64,000 nt of DNA from Trachelipus rathkii (lineage: Eukaryota > Arthropoda > Malacostraca > Isopoda > Trachelipodidae), in the NCBI GenBank assembly GCA_015478945.1, contig JABUQX010053496.1, positions 1-64,000 on the forward strand. The letters run 5' to 3'. The notes beneath the pieces are model-generated. The model was not told where the DNA came from. It made no database searches and saw only the letters and a program-made list of their open reading frames with translations. How positions within the stretch are numbered: the stretch's first letter is position 1; each line of letters starts with the position of its first letter. Positions 24,401 to 39,340 of the stretch are shown piece after piece. Position numbers and translations under genes: made by a program.

Positions 24401-27400
24401 TCTACAAACAACAATCTATTAATTCAATTTATGAAGGAGCTTCCATGTAGGCATGATACAAAGTAGAATACACCTTACTACAACGTAACAAGGAAAAGAA
24501 TCATATATTATTCGTTGGGAGAAATTAAACTTTGCTTTCCAACTAATTTTAAGTTTGAATTCGAAAACAAAAGTTTTTCTTGTTTAACCTTAATCCTCTC
24601 CAGTCTCTATTTCATGGCTCCTCTATGCTTCATTGAGATGTATCGCAGGATAATAGCTGAGTTTCTTAATTATAACGCCTATATGAGTTATTACGATAGC
24701 TTCTTAAGTAGCACAAAATCATAACGTCTTAACATCATAAGGAACAGTGACGTATAAGTAGGACATCACTCACTATCCATTGAGTTTCAATAACTAGTAA
24801 TATCAGAGCTATATAAGCATTATTATCGTGGGAGTTAGTTTTACCAGAGTGATATATTGGATAAGTATCAATAATGTCATGGATTGTAATATTGATCAAA
24901 TGAAAGATACTTTAATATGCTTCTCATATTTAATGTTAATAAATATGAGTAAAAGCAGTTTATTCAATAGATTTAGTGGATTAAAGGAATTAAGATTGTG
25001 AATACAATTTTAAATGAACTTCAGATAACGAAAGCGTTTAATATTCTAGGTGTTGTATAGTTAGTATAAGATTTAAACGCCATCATCGATGTTATCTACA
25101 CTAATGAATGGCCATATAGAATCCACATAATAATAGCGAGTCGTCATTAAAGGCCAAGGGAAAGTACAAATAATTAAAAGGTTAATAGTGGACCATCGGA
25201 TATTGCATGTTAAATGCTAAGAACATAGAAGAAAACAGTACGCAGAGTTAAGAAGAACATCTGAGTTAAAGGAGAAATCTACAAGACGAGCTCCAGGACT
25301 CAAATATGACAGGATCAACTACTATGCAAGGGTGCAACAAGTAGATAACTGATACCAAATCTAAGTAGCAGCGTATTAGAGATGTACGTCGGGATAGATA
25401 TCAAGTATTGGAAGTGAGACCCTATAGGTCCAGATGAATGCAGTCCAAGACTGAGTCAAAGTGGCGCACACCGGACGCTAATATTGACTCAAATTTAAGC
25501 GATCGAAGTGAGGCTTAGTGCGGTAGAAGTAAATAGAACTGAAGTACAATCTCGTGCTTAGTCGCGACCAGAAGATGCAAGACGTCATCCACTGTTATCT
25601 GGACTGATACTCTTGCCTAGGTACATTTTAGCAACCTAGCGTAGAGTAAGTTTATGCAATCACCTGTCAGACAGCTATCAAAATTAGATAGGCGTCGTAC
25701 GCTTAAAGTATATGTTTAGGCCTAGTCTACATCAATCCCTACGGACCTGTACAAATTATACTCGTTTCTACTAGAAATCTCGCTAGAGTAATATTTATTT
25801 GTAGAGATAAGAGTGTAATTTAATAATATTAATAATTAGTAATGTTAAAAGGTATTGAATTCAGTTAAGGATTTTGTGGTGAGTATAGACCTTAGGGAGA
25901 GAGGTAAAATGTAACAAAAACACCGCCGCTGCCTCTCAATTAAGACGCACTCCGCTATGGTCTCGATTTCTTCCAGGGCTTAACGATACCCTGACCTTGT
26001 ATTATCCGACAAGTATAGGTCAGAAAACTATAACACACTCTTGAACCACTATCGGTAGACCCAAAGAAGATATGGGTGGAAACGTCAGTTACAATAAGTC
26101 TAAGTAGCTACATAAGAGATGATAAATTGAGGTAAATAGATGCAATTATACTAATACGTATACTAAGTCTAAAAGAAGATCAACTACGATAAATGTAGAT
26201 AGCTGTTAAGAGAAGTAAATAGAGATATAGAGTAAAGTAAGAACGAGCGAGATACATGAGAATATGAGATTGGAGGTGAGAGAATAGGAAGAAGTAGAGA
26301 GATGGGGTAAGGCAATATACTACTATCAGCTATATACTATACCTATCTACTACTATATGATAGATATCTAGACTCATATATACTATATCATAGTACACAT
26401 ATATAATATAGTACTCATACTATACTTAGTCACGAATATAATATAATCATCTATGACATATAGATCATCATCACTACTCAACTACAATACATACTTCATA
26501 CCTAGTTGACTATAATATGACCTATATATATATACTTATACTGATATGAATACTGACACGTTAATCAATTTTATAATTAATAGATTTAACTGACATTATA
26601 TCTACTTATATATTGTTATTATAATATATAATCATTGTATAAAATGTTACTATACTACATATATTTTAAGACTTCAACCCAGGCTGACATTATCTTATTC
26701 ATATACCTATATATCGACTTAACTATATTGCATATGATTATTATTGTCAATCTTAAATACGAGTATTCTCATTCTTATAACATCAATTAATAATATTCTT
26801 TTAAGATCTTGCATATTTTTAAAATAAGAAGCTTTATCAATTCACCTGTTAATTTCCATTTCTATACTACCATCTTACTTCACTGTCCTATACAAGACAA
26901 TATGCAATTATCGCTATTATTTATGTATGTCTACATCCTATGTATCGAATTATTTCATTTATGACTTTCTCCATGTATTCAATTCATATTCTATCCATAT
27001 CCATTATATCTAATATCAATCTCACATATCCTGAATATAAGTATTGCAGATATAAACAGTATTAATTCTCTGTATATAGCCTTTATAATTTTCATGTATT
27101 ATGCTGCTATAATCAAAGTTTCACATTATTGTCATAATAATTATTATATTATATAACTATTTAATTATTACTTATATTAAACTTGAATATTTACATTAGC
27201 AATTATAGTAGAATTTTATATCATTATTGATTATAATTTCTAATATAATATACGTATGGTTTGATAACTGATATTCATCTCATTTAAGCTTGCATTATTC
27301 TATTTATAATTCTCGGCGCTTACATACACAGAACTTTCATATCATTATCATATCCCGAATAAAACTATCAAATTATCATTTCATTACCATTTCATTATTT

Positions 27401-28399
27401 TGCTCTTCATCCTTTTCAATTTTCAAGAATTCTTTACATATTTCATTTAATACTTTAATCATATTTAATTCACAATTTAATCTAACTCTCCATCCTACAC
27501 CCTTAACTATGATACCCTGATCATACATTATTATACTCCTATTCAGTCTATCTACCTTCTACTATCATCTATTATCAATTTGGTTTAGTCCGGTTGTTAC
27601 TGTTGTTTGTTTGTGTCCTGTGTTATGTCTAGTGGATTTTTGAGTTAGTTGTTTATCATGTTATTAGTGTTAGTCTGCTTATGTTTAGTTTGTTCGCCTA
27701 GATATGTTGTTAGTCGTTGTTGGTGTTTATTTAATTAATTTAAATAATTAAGTGGTAAGCGATATTTTATATTAATGTATTCATATTAAGTTAATTAGTA
27801 AATGTATTGATGATATACATCTTTATCTTGGTTGTCACTATTCCAATTATTTATTTGAATCATATATGTAATTTACCACTTACTCACCTAATTATCAAGG
27901 AAGATATTAACTTTATTGTTATTTATCATTATCAGATCTAATAAAAATATGTTTATATACTATATATATTCTTTTTCTATTTATTTATATTATAGCTCAT
28001 GTATTCTTTTTACTCTTCTTTTTAAGTTATATCTTTTTTCTTTCCCCTTTCTATTATTACCTTTATCTTTTTATCTTTCTTTTATCTTTATTCATTAATC
28101 TTTTTTCATTTTTAGTTTTTATTTTGTTTCTCTCTTTTCTTTTCTGTTTTCTTTTTATTTTAGCAAACTGTTGTCAGATAAATCGTGTGAACTTCTCCAC
28201 CATACCTTTCTTCTTGCTTGTTATACGTTTCTTCTCTCTCCTTACATATTTATAGATTATCTATTTTTTGCTCTTATAAGCCATGTTAAAAAATCTAAAT
28301 TATGTTATTTATTTTAGTTTCATTTCTAATTGTTTATATACTCGCAAAATATTAAATAATTTATATCTCTTCTTATTTATATCTTTTCACACCTTAGTT
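21485..28399. other. 7-kb AT-rich domain without recognised genes
   Basis: Composition drifts along the block: TA/ATC-rich to about 24.5 kb, purine-rich at about 24.8-26.3 kb, TA-rich again at 26.3-27.3 kb and T-rich near 27.9-28.4 kb. Open frames are short and of biased composition. No exon with both splice sites, RNA gene or transposon domain was supported. Confidence 0.5.
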
Positions 28400-31300
28400 A
28401 TATAAAAGATTGAGTTCTACCTAGATCACTGCTTACACACCACACAACCTCAACAATGTCAACGATGACAAATTAACAATGTTTTCGCAAGCTCATAATA
28501 CTGTGGACTCTGACAAAAATTCTTAATCATACACTAATGAGTTCTACGATCCATTAATTTATATGACACACCTGTTACCCATTAAATCCTTTCATTCGAA
28601 ATACGACACATTATACGACTCATACATGTGACGAAACTTAAGTAATATATTATAACCTACAACCCAGCTAGCGTAAATAGAGTAAACATTATCTTCAAGA
28701 TACACATACGATTCAAACTGCGGTACTCTCTATATAAGATCCAAATAAGAAGTTCTCTAACAACCTTTATCTTTATTCTGTCTACACCATTAAACGGATA
28801 AGAATATCATTTCAAATAATGCATCAGAAAACTCACACCAGTTGATAACACTTATCTTATAGTAGCCATCAATCTATATCTACATACACTTCATATATTA
28901 CACCGATAATAAACATCAGTCTCTATAATTACAAACCTTCACAATACTACCGAATAACTACAAACAAATACAGACAAAATAAGACATTACAACTCGTGAC
29001 CTGTGATTCGTTCAAAAGATGGCTTCTCGTAGCACAACCCTCAATTATATCAAAAAAAAAAAAACATCACAACAAACATCAACTAGTAATATAAACATAA
29101 AAATGAAACTCACTACTAAGTCCACTCTATCAAGTATTTTAACAGCACCATTTCCAACCTCATAACACAGAATGCAACTTCTGTAACACTCCCTATAAAT
29201 CACATATACATAGAGGATCAGATCTGAAATAAAGCCGCCTAACATTCCTATTCTCATATGCATAACGACTTACATAAATCAACTTCAAATAACACGAGCT
29301 ATACTCCACAGGTTCACATCACCTATTATCCAAAACATCCATACTACGTGTCACAGTATACTCATCACTCCGATAGTATATGAATGTTCACGCAAAAATA
29401 AGCATAAACAGCGGTTATTTAACAAATACAATAAAAGTTAAGATTAGCGAGCTACATTATAATATATTACAAGAACACAGCCATGACCAGCACATTAGTG
29501 AAACATTATAATACTCCTACGTTCAAGTACCGTAAGTGAACAGTCCAGATAACATACGTCCCAGAGCATCTCAGACTACAAGTTCCTACTACTAATAACA
29601 GACTTTAACACACCCTTTCGCTCAGACCACCCTTTTAATCCACACACCACGCGGGTGAGACATGAGCACTAGTTCGACGTTCCAAATCGATTTTCTACAC
29701 ACACCCGACACTTAAACCTGATTTTGAGCATTTAGGTCCGCAGTTACTAATTACATCCAAAAGAGGTCACCGCATCAACAGCATAAAAAACTGACATCCT
29801 GTTAAGCAGCTGTCTCCACAACACTTGGTCAACTCATAAACAAACATCGAATGAACACAATAAACAGAATCGCTAGACACAACTACCCAATCACCAATAT
29901 TAAACACCCTTCACAACCATAACATCTAAGAAATTCCTATCTTGCAAAAAACCTATATACTACTTAATACAGCTATACCTGAACCATCTCTACCAACGAA
30001 GTTCCACAGTTGATCACCTCACTACCCCTCGAACAACATCCCCCTTCCTTTAAACATTGTAACAAAAGCAAAGTTTGAAGTGATAATATTATTTTTTCTT
30101 GAAGAATATACTATCGTTCATAAAATGACAACCCTGCTCACTCTATTCATTTACATTCAGTTTCATTCGTGATTTGGGTTTCTCTCTCCTTCTCATATCA
30201 CTCAAAACTCTCAAATATCGCGCCACACTCTTTACCCACAACAAACTCATCGCAATACACTAACAACAGCTCAATGCTTGAGTCACATAAAAAGTTATGT
30301 CAAAACTCTACAAATAAACCTACTCATAACTAGAACAATACCACGTGGCTGACTATCACTATAGTAACGAAGACTGACTCTACTTTCCATTATCATTCGT
30401 ATCGAAAGCCATTCATACGGGTCAAATCTCCCAATAACTTATCCCAAGCACAAATTAAGCAAACGACCTTTCTGTAAAATCCATCTAGAATGGCTTCCCA
30501 CTTACATAAAAGATTTCAGTCACACTTCATCTGATCCGATCACACAATACGTACGTCTTTGAACGTCAATTACACTCACCTACACGTTCTAACAAATCTC
30601 ATTCAACAAGCGATGTTCACTATTAGTATTCCAGTATACATGGGAAATACCCACTAGATCAATTAAAACTAGTCCCCACACATAAGAATATATAATCACC
30701 CATAAACCAATGACCTTCCAAAATTTGGTCACACGCATCTTACTAACGACACTGCATCAACAACTCTCATAACATCGAGATCAACACCAATTACACCGTA
30801 CCCTCAGTACATCTTTGACACCATGATATAGTCAGGTAAGTACCACTCATAACTAGAAATAATTAAAATAACATACGCAGTAATATCTTATCCAAATGAT
30901 CTGTAACAGCAAGAGAGTTGCACGGCGCCAACGTTATTTAGACATAAGATAACATTTCACGATAACATAATCTACATGTTACCCTCTAATAAATTACATC
31001 ATCAACATTTAATATCATCGACAATACTATACACTTATATATATAATTTCTAAAAATCGCAAAAGTTATAAGAACACGATCTCTTACCAAAGAACAAATT
31101 ACAGAAATTCTAGTATATTCTACTACATCATTATATACTGTAACAATAATAATCACTTGAACGTTTACCAACTATTCTACACCGTGATACATAACGACAC
31201 ACAATTTGACATCCGATGCAGACTTTGCATGAACCTTTCGCACAACTGCATCAACAAGTCAATCTCAGTGATTCTTTCTAACCAAAAACACAATCCTTTC

Positions 31301-34300
31301 TACGTGATCACTCACCATAGAAGATCACACGTCAAGTCCAACATCAACCTCGGATCTTCGTCAACGTCGTTGCACCCTTATGTTCCCACTGGTATTTACA
31401 CCATCTCATCTCAAAGTGCTTCAAATGTCTTTTCAATACTAAGTGATATTGACTTAAGGTCTAGAGATCACATTTGATTTGACCACTATCGAACATAACA
31501 GCCTGATAAGGCTAAGCTTCTTTACTATCTTGCGAAATAAAAATGTCTCTGCCTTCTCCTCTCACGTTCCAAAACTATTACGTTCTCGCACAATGATTTA
31601 ATGCTTTCTTCACAAGGTTCCTACACTGAAGATACGCTCATGTTCGAAATAAGACATCTGCACCATCCTTCTTTGGATTTTTTCATTTCAAATGTCCTTC
31701 ACTTCGACAGCACAAAGACCGACAAGCAACTACGGACCGAACAACATCAATCTCCATACGACACGTAATGACCTGCTACTGCACAGTAAGTAACAAGACC
31801 AGAACTCACAGAGCTCGGTATCCTTTCTCATCAAGAAATTCTGCTCTCCTATATTGGTAACCCTGTATGAAGACACTACACAAACCGTATATCGATTCAT
31901 TATGTTATGATCACTCCATTCCCAAAAATATCCTATTCTAATTCATGGCGGTCAGCACTAGCCTATAACGACTCTTGTTGCGAAGCGATGATAGTCTCTC
32001 TACCTCGCTATCATACGCCACAATCTCGTGTTGCAACGAATCAACCATAAGCACCTATTCTCCATCTACTCCCTCATCCCGCATGTCCACTGACATAATA
32101 AAATCCTCTACCTACTATAATTCTCGACCTCAAGTCTGCCATCTCACTTCTTAGAGCCGAAGTGCCCTTGATCATGCTAGTTCCCAACTGAATGACATGA
32201 AAACACGATACTCTTCTACACCTATAGTCGCGCGGAGCATTGAAAGTCTAAACTTTCGATCTGTAGACTTATTCACAACTTGCGTTTCCAAAAAACCTAA
32301 AAGCCGTAATTATCTTGGTTTATAAAATACGGCTTGAAATCAATAAAACAGTTACTACCTCTGTGGCAGCACATAAGTTGGGAAAGTGGTACATACGATT
32401 CTCTTCTGCACGCAAGACATAAATAACATACTTTTGCCAAGTTTCTAAAAGACCCTTCCACAATATCCCATCAAAGAGTTGTACAGCCTCTGACAATATA
32501 TTCTATGTCAAACACGCTCAACAGCGCACTTTTCACCCAATTGACACGCGGCTCTGCATAACATGAGGCAACCTAGCAACGCATAGTCCACACATTAATC
32601 TCACACTTTACATATACCATTGAGCGCCTAGATTAATTCTCCTTCTCACAAAAGCGGATTCCACTACAATCAAAATTGTCTTTAAAATTTGGAGTACACC
32701 TATTTTGGTATATTAGATAGAGTTCAGACTCCAATCGTTTACTATAGACTCAGTCACGATAGACTCGCAACTTACATGAACCAAGCAATCACCGCTATTA
32801 TTATGCGCCTACTTTTATTCCCCCACATCGAATATACTCGCTAACTCTCTCTCTCCGTTTTCCACCGCCAGGCCGATAACCTGCCACGCGCGCCACTACC
32901 CACCTGTAACATTGCTCACAACCGCACCGTTAATCTTCTATCGCTCAGGCATCCATATCCTAGAAACGAAACCAATCGCAAATCAGCATTCTGCCTATGG
33001 CGCTTTGCGCCCGACCATGCTCTCTATCTAATGCAAATCCATCCATGCAAATTTCTTCAACGAACGCAACAAGCTTGCCGTTCATCAAAAAATCTTGTTC
33101 CCAAATTCCCCAGAGTGAGTAAAAACACCACATACCCCCCCTCACACTCTCGATTCGTATTCTATCCATCACCCATATTATTGACACAGTCCTCCAAAGA
33201 CAGCTGATCCTTGTCAACATGAAATAAACAGGCTATTCGTATCGATACCATGCATTATCCAGTCGACAATACCACCGCCACATAGCAGAATAAATCACTC
33301 ACTCCTAAACCGCGCAGATCAATTATTGACTGGTTCCCTGCAGATTACCCTACATACATAACGATAAACACCAGAGAAACCGCTACAATCGCGCCACCCC
33401 CATCACCCGTTACGTTATCACCTTGACGCACGACAAACGACCCTATTCAGGCGAGATACTTCACACTGAGGTAACTCATATGCATCATGCCAGGCATTGC
33501 CCATTGTCGAACAAACACTATAGCACCAGGTCGAGGCTGCTCTATCTCACATAGCTGAGCATCTGATCACCTATAACCTGTGCTACAACGACTAAGCGTC
33601 CCACGAGAAAATTAGCTAACAAGTGTTACATTGCTGTGGAAATTCGCTTCCTGTCAACGGACAGGCGCTGTGCTAAGGAATATGTACCTTGAGCCATGCA
33701 GAACAAGAGCAAGTTTCGGACCCCATCTCAACAAAAGTACTCTTCTGTCATAAATCCAACCTACATTTAAATTGGGCATAATCCTGCTCCTCCGCGGATT
33801 TTACTTTTTGTACCCCACCTACATGTTCGACACCGGTATCTACGTACATCCATAACCTGCATGCCTTATGTGTGCCTCGTCCGAACTTCACTCAATATAC
33901 CTGAAACAATATAGACGCACCCATTATTCATTCACTTAGGGTTTCGCTAAGACCTGTGCTACGATTATCAGTTAGGTATTAGCTACCATCTGTCGCCCGC
34001 TCAATATTCAACAATCGCCACCGAATACCAACCTACCGCGGTAATAATAACTCTGGCCCGACACACGACCTTTTAAGCATACTCCATCACAACATCTAAC
34101 ATCTGCAAGGTACCCTACTATATGTACAAATTATTGCACGTGTTTATTCGTTCATAAGTATAGCTACCCATCCTGGCTACTCTTCTTGTGACGGTTTGCA
34201 CTCTTAGTGATCTTTACCGTATTACCATTATGCCGAACCTACTCATATCTATCTGGATCACAAACCAATTAAAACCCACCTCGGAATTATAATTTCAAGA

Positions 34301-37300
34301 AAACCTTTAATAACTTCTCGAACTGGAATCTGTTAACATCATTTTCCTTGTCCTGTACTATCACAATAACAACGGAAACTATTACATTCTACCCACTCGC
34401 TACTATCTCTACCGATTTATACAAACATAATTTATAATTTCCTTATAAATTAAATGCGATATCAATAATCCACTATTCATCACTACATATCACTATATAT
34501 CATTAATACCGTCAGCATATGAATAATCTACCTTAATACCAACTAAATAATCACATAATTAATAACCCATCCTTACTGATTCATAAACTAATACCTCCAA
34601 TCACTCATTCCTATCATTCTAAAACGCATATACCTCAACCCACATCAACATACTATACATCACAGCTTGTATATAGCATTAGATACTCCGATACCAACAA
34701 ATACAGAACTACATAATATAATACTTAATTACATAACTAATATAACGCGACAAGTCCACAATCCTCTCGCTTAAAATTATCCTAGCCTATATAACAAGTA
34801 CTCATCCCGATACTAGACAATACCCCACCCGTACCTCATAACTTAAATCCAACAGCTAAATAACTCAATACGTCATATCATCGTCAGAGGAACATCAACA
34901 ACATATCTACCCTAACTCTCAAACACCACCCTACCCAACTCCTCTAAAGACAACCACTACAAACACCTACTCACACTCTATCAACAATCCTACTTAATAT
35001 TACACATATATCACCTTCTTCCAGTACTACCTAAACGCTCCAATGCGCCAAACAACCACAAACTACCTTTTCAACCATCTGTACTATATCTCACAACCAA
35101 TAACCTTAATCACTAGATTCTATAATCATTGCCGAAGCGCCTGTCTTGCATATTTAACGAAATCATAACGTTATTAATCTTAAAATTACTCCGCTCACCT
35201 TTAACGCATCCATCCTACCGAATATACTTCCCAGCTTATTCAGAAAGACATTCGCACGTTACAGCATGTTCGATCAAATTAATTTGGCCAACATAATAGA
35301 AATGCCTTGCAAGCGCACATATCTTCGATTTGTCGTAACCCGCAACTTTTACCTCAGCCTAGCGGACGGAGACCTGTCTCCAACTACTGCTACATTAACC
35401 AATAGCTCCGCCTAATATCCTTATCTGCTCACCAACCACTAGCACCCAACAGATGCTCCTTCCTGCTGCAATCAGTTACACCGTAACCATTCTAGCATGA
35501 CATGACTCTGAAAGGGCGGTGGGGCTCACCATCAGGTGAGCTCACGTCAATCAGCCCAAGCGGCGCAATACCTCCACTCCAAATTCCAACACACCGATTA
35601 CTCAACTATATGCTAACCTATGCGCAAACCACTCACTCAGCCTACATACTGACCGAACTCCATACCTCTACAAATCCAACGATGTTAGACACCCATTTTG
35701 TGACAGTATACAGATATACATCCTCATAACGATACCCTAGACCCTCAGCAACATAACAATATCCCAACTACTCGTCGTTAGTCAAGATCACTTAGTTATT
35801 CCGTCGAATATTATTGAAGACACTACCCTACCGACACCGTACAACCAACCACGAACAGATTATAAAACCTGCTATCAGACAATCTGCTACACAAACATAA
35901 TCGCCGCGATACTTACACTCGATACGCCTTAGACAACCACTCACCTCTCTGCGTTCAACAGACAAGTCCAAAAGCACCTACAATCACGCAGTCCACTGTT
36001 TCCCATTCGCATTCCGCTCCCGGCACAACCGTGACCACCAAAGAGCACACACATCGAGCTCTGCTCGAGCCACACTAGCTCATACATAGACCGACAACTC
36101 CACATATCATCACGCCACAATTCCATATACACTCCTCTCATCTTTGATGCAATCGTTCAACCCGACTGAAATGCACAAGACTTGTACCCCTTAACCTCTT
36201 GTTCGGTGGCTGTTGCCTAATTTTCACGTCCAAAGATAAGCGGCGCGAACGCGCCAATTGATCGCGCAACAAACCCGTCGAACACTGAGTTTCTGTCCAA
36301 GACAAAACACCAGTAGCGACTTCGTGATTGTGCCCAAGTACACCATAACTATATTAGCGACTCTATAGTAGTTAACTTTGAAACAATACTCAATTTCAAT
36401 CCCTCCTCTTTGATATGATATATTTTATCAAGCCAGCTGTACAGACAGAGTGCGACCAAACTACACTTTAACCTTTTATCGCAACTTGTACGAATATAAT
36501 ACCTACCCGTAAACTAGAACACTGCTAGCTCATCTCTCACACAGACCGACACACTCTCGCTATCGTTACATGAGTACCCTTTCAGCTTACATCAATTTTT
36601 ATCGCAGATTTACTATTTTGGCATTCGTGCGTCCATAAATCCGCACGCGCTCACAAGACTAGATCAGACATGGCAATCAATATGCTTCGCCATAAACACT
36701 CGCGTCTAACCGAGAAGTGCAGTTCAATCTATACTTTAGCTACGAGAATTCACTCCGCAACTATACGTGAGCCACCCCAAGCCGCAAGTACAAAAGTTAG
36801 CGTGCGAATACATACATTTCCTCCCGTCTAGTAGCCAGAAAAACGGAGACGTTAAGCATAAAGGCCTACGAACAACCATGCTACCCACGACTTTGTACGA
36901 TACTTCTCCATACCGCTTTACGGTCTCACGCATCAGCTTCAAAGCGGACACACACGCTCCCAAGTTTGAACAGCATTGAACATTTGCAGAAATCAAATAC
37001 TGCAATCCGAAGCTCGGGAGAGCCTCAAATGCATGGTGAACGTAGAGGCCCCGATAACAAACCACCACGGAATATATACTTGACGTCACAAGTGTACGTT
37101 CAAGAGAAAACCATTCCTCTTGAAGTATGTTGCCTTCTATTATGAAGTCTAGTATCGCTTATATGCTGAACGCACACGACAAGAACCTACTGTTCTTCTA
37201 ACCTACCCTCTCTCGTATATGCTTAGCAAATCCCAGCCCAATGCCTTCGTCTCTTTAACTTGCAACAACTTCGAGAGTCTATTTACACCATAACCACTCA
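28400..37300. other. 9-kb tract depleted in G on the + strand
   Basis: A, C and T are common but G is scarce over almost 9 kb, most strikingly around 34.3-35.1 kb. No period, gene or transposon is visible, and open frames are short. The composition is neither coding nor simple microsatellite. Confidence 0.6.
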
Positions 37301-38344
37301 ACGCAGTCCTCACTTTTAGCAACTCTTAATTTTTATATTTGACTAAAGTTTCAAATACTTTAACCACACTGTTATACACGTTTTTTAACATGAGACCTAC
37401 CCATGTCTCTCTCACTGATCTGAGAAAAATCTTTTTGTAAATGACACGTCTTGTGAACTTGAAGATCTATTCTTCGTTAATGTGTTACTTTCTCACCAAA
37501 GCAGTCTGCGTTGACTCTTGTAAGTGCATCTAATTTCGACTAGCTCCTCTTTATTTTCACCAAGGAGAAGTCTTCAACAGTCTGTTTGTTGTTGTAGGTG
37601 ATATTAGGGTCAATTTTCTCTTAAACCGATTATGTCAATAAGCTGAGTCTATAAAGTAGTTTCAACCACACTTTTTGTTATGATCGTATGAAGAATACGG
37701 AAAAATTACATATATTAAAACCTTACTCGATGTTGAGCAAAAGACTAGTCAATCGGTACAACAAGACGTAGTACTCACATTAAAGTGGGTACGCGCCTAA
37801 GTACAGTGGAACTAAGAAAGTTTGAGGTCCTTACGTGAGTGAGGTTAGATACCCGAGGGTCTATATTAAATATAATTTTAACTGATCAAAATGAGTGTAA
37901 GGACTTGAGGAAATGGAAGCGGTGACCGCAAGCTAACTAGACGTATCAAATGAACGGACATACCTGGCTACTCACGATCGAAGTAGAATGATATCGCTCC
38001 AGGCACAATACTAGAAGACTAGTCCACCGAAAGACTTGCGTAATATCGAGTTACTGAGGAGCTGTATGAAACGAAAAAGATAAGTATATATATACGACCC
38101 TAGGGGAAGTCCAGGGGCCCGAATTGTCCGAGAATCGTACGTATTAGAAGTCACATCAGGCGAAATACGGCAGAGAATTTGCGAAGTAGTGAGGCCACTC
38201 GGAAGTAGAATACCCCGGGAGAGCAAAGCCCCAGGCTTCCAACACTCAGCAGATAGGGGAAGATTCCGAGATCATAGTTTTGTGTGTGTGAAGTGGTGTA
38301 GTGGACCTTGTCCTTCTTCCTATAGTGGAACACAGCAACTTTCA
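37301..38344. other. transition stretch without recognised features
   Basis: G content recovers within a few hundred bases. Short open frames on both strands show no known motif. Confidence 0.4.
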
Positions 38345-39340
38345 TTTCTTTGCTCAGGAGCATAGAGAGAGCGGAGAGCGCGGGGAGACCAACAAGGCAG
38401 AGGGAGAGAAGTAGAACCAGGAAAACAGCGAATACACTCAAAACCAGATTGGAGAAGGAACCAGAGGGGAGGTCATCGCTACAGGGGCAGAGCAAGAGGC
38501 CACGCGGCTTAGAGACGGGGGAGAGGTACCGCCGCTATTGCAGCAAACTAGAAGTGGGAGACAGAGAGGGGGCTCCCCCAGCGAAATCAACAGGGACGTA
38601 GATATATTTGCAGTAGACACGACGCCGACCAGTGCAAACGTCGCAGGTGGCACATTGAGGAACCCCGGCCGGGCGAATGCCTGGGGAGTGTTGAGGCGAC
38701 GGGGAACGGAGGGTGCGCGCCAAGGCCACTGCCCCGGGATCGGATATAACAGGGATGTACGGGACGCCCCAAGTGATGCACTACTGCGCCTTATGGCGCA
38801 ACTCCTGCGACTTGTTCGCCCGGCCCCCTGTAGCCTCGGAGAAGGGGCCTGCTTGACGTCGGTTGCTAACTTTAATTTTTGCCACGAGAGACACACGCTA
38901 AACCTATATAGTGCGCGTAAACCCGAGGCACCTGTGAGGGAGACTCACGGAGATCCGTGACAAACGCGAGTGCGTTGAATGAGAGCAGCCATGCCCCGCC
39001 ACTCGACGTAGAAGGAGAAACCACCGCGACAGGCATAGAAGAACACATTTTGGTATTTTTTTTGTAATTAAAACACCGGTAGAACAGTTAGTGCACACTA
39101 CTCAGCTCACCAAGCAGCCTTGCCGTCCATGCCGGTCTGCATGATCATGATGCGCTACAACTGTCCAATGGTCAGGACTGATCAAGTTGGGGATCGTCCG
39201 CACCCCTTGGTGTCCTAGACCCCAAACACCGTGCGGACGGTCCAGCGACAGAGGCCGCTCGTTTACTTTAGCCCCAGAACGTTTGCAAGATCTTCTCAGA
39301 GCCATAGTTGCCAATTTATCTTCGTAGTTTAAGAACATAC
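38345..39340. other. 1-kb GC-rich island of unknown origin
   Basis: Abruptly richer in G and C than both flanks. It has overlapping open frames on both strands, the longest at 38438-38896 (-, 152 codons) and 38538-38960 (+, 140 codons). The minus strand is C/T-rich and encodes Pro/Ser/Leu-rich protein, a composition like ORF1 of the large LINE at 52 kb. It may be a decayed LINE ORF1 or 5' region, but no zinc knuckle or other motif proves this. Confidence 0.35.
39195..39239. other. strong GC-rich hairpin
   Basis: CGTCCGCAC (39195-39203) pairs with GTGCGGACG (39231-39239), and GGTGT (39209-39213) with ACACC (39226-39230). That gives 14 base pairs, a 5-nt bulge on one side and a 12-nt loop. It lies at the end of the GC-rich island. 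Its role is unknown. Confidence 0.7.

Noticed and set aside
36242..36255. Perfect 6-bp hairpin GGCGCG-AA-CGCGCC
   Set aside because: Short and isolated; within chance for a 64-kb window and without supporting context.
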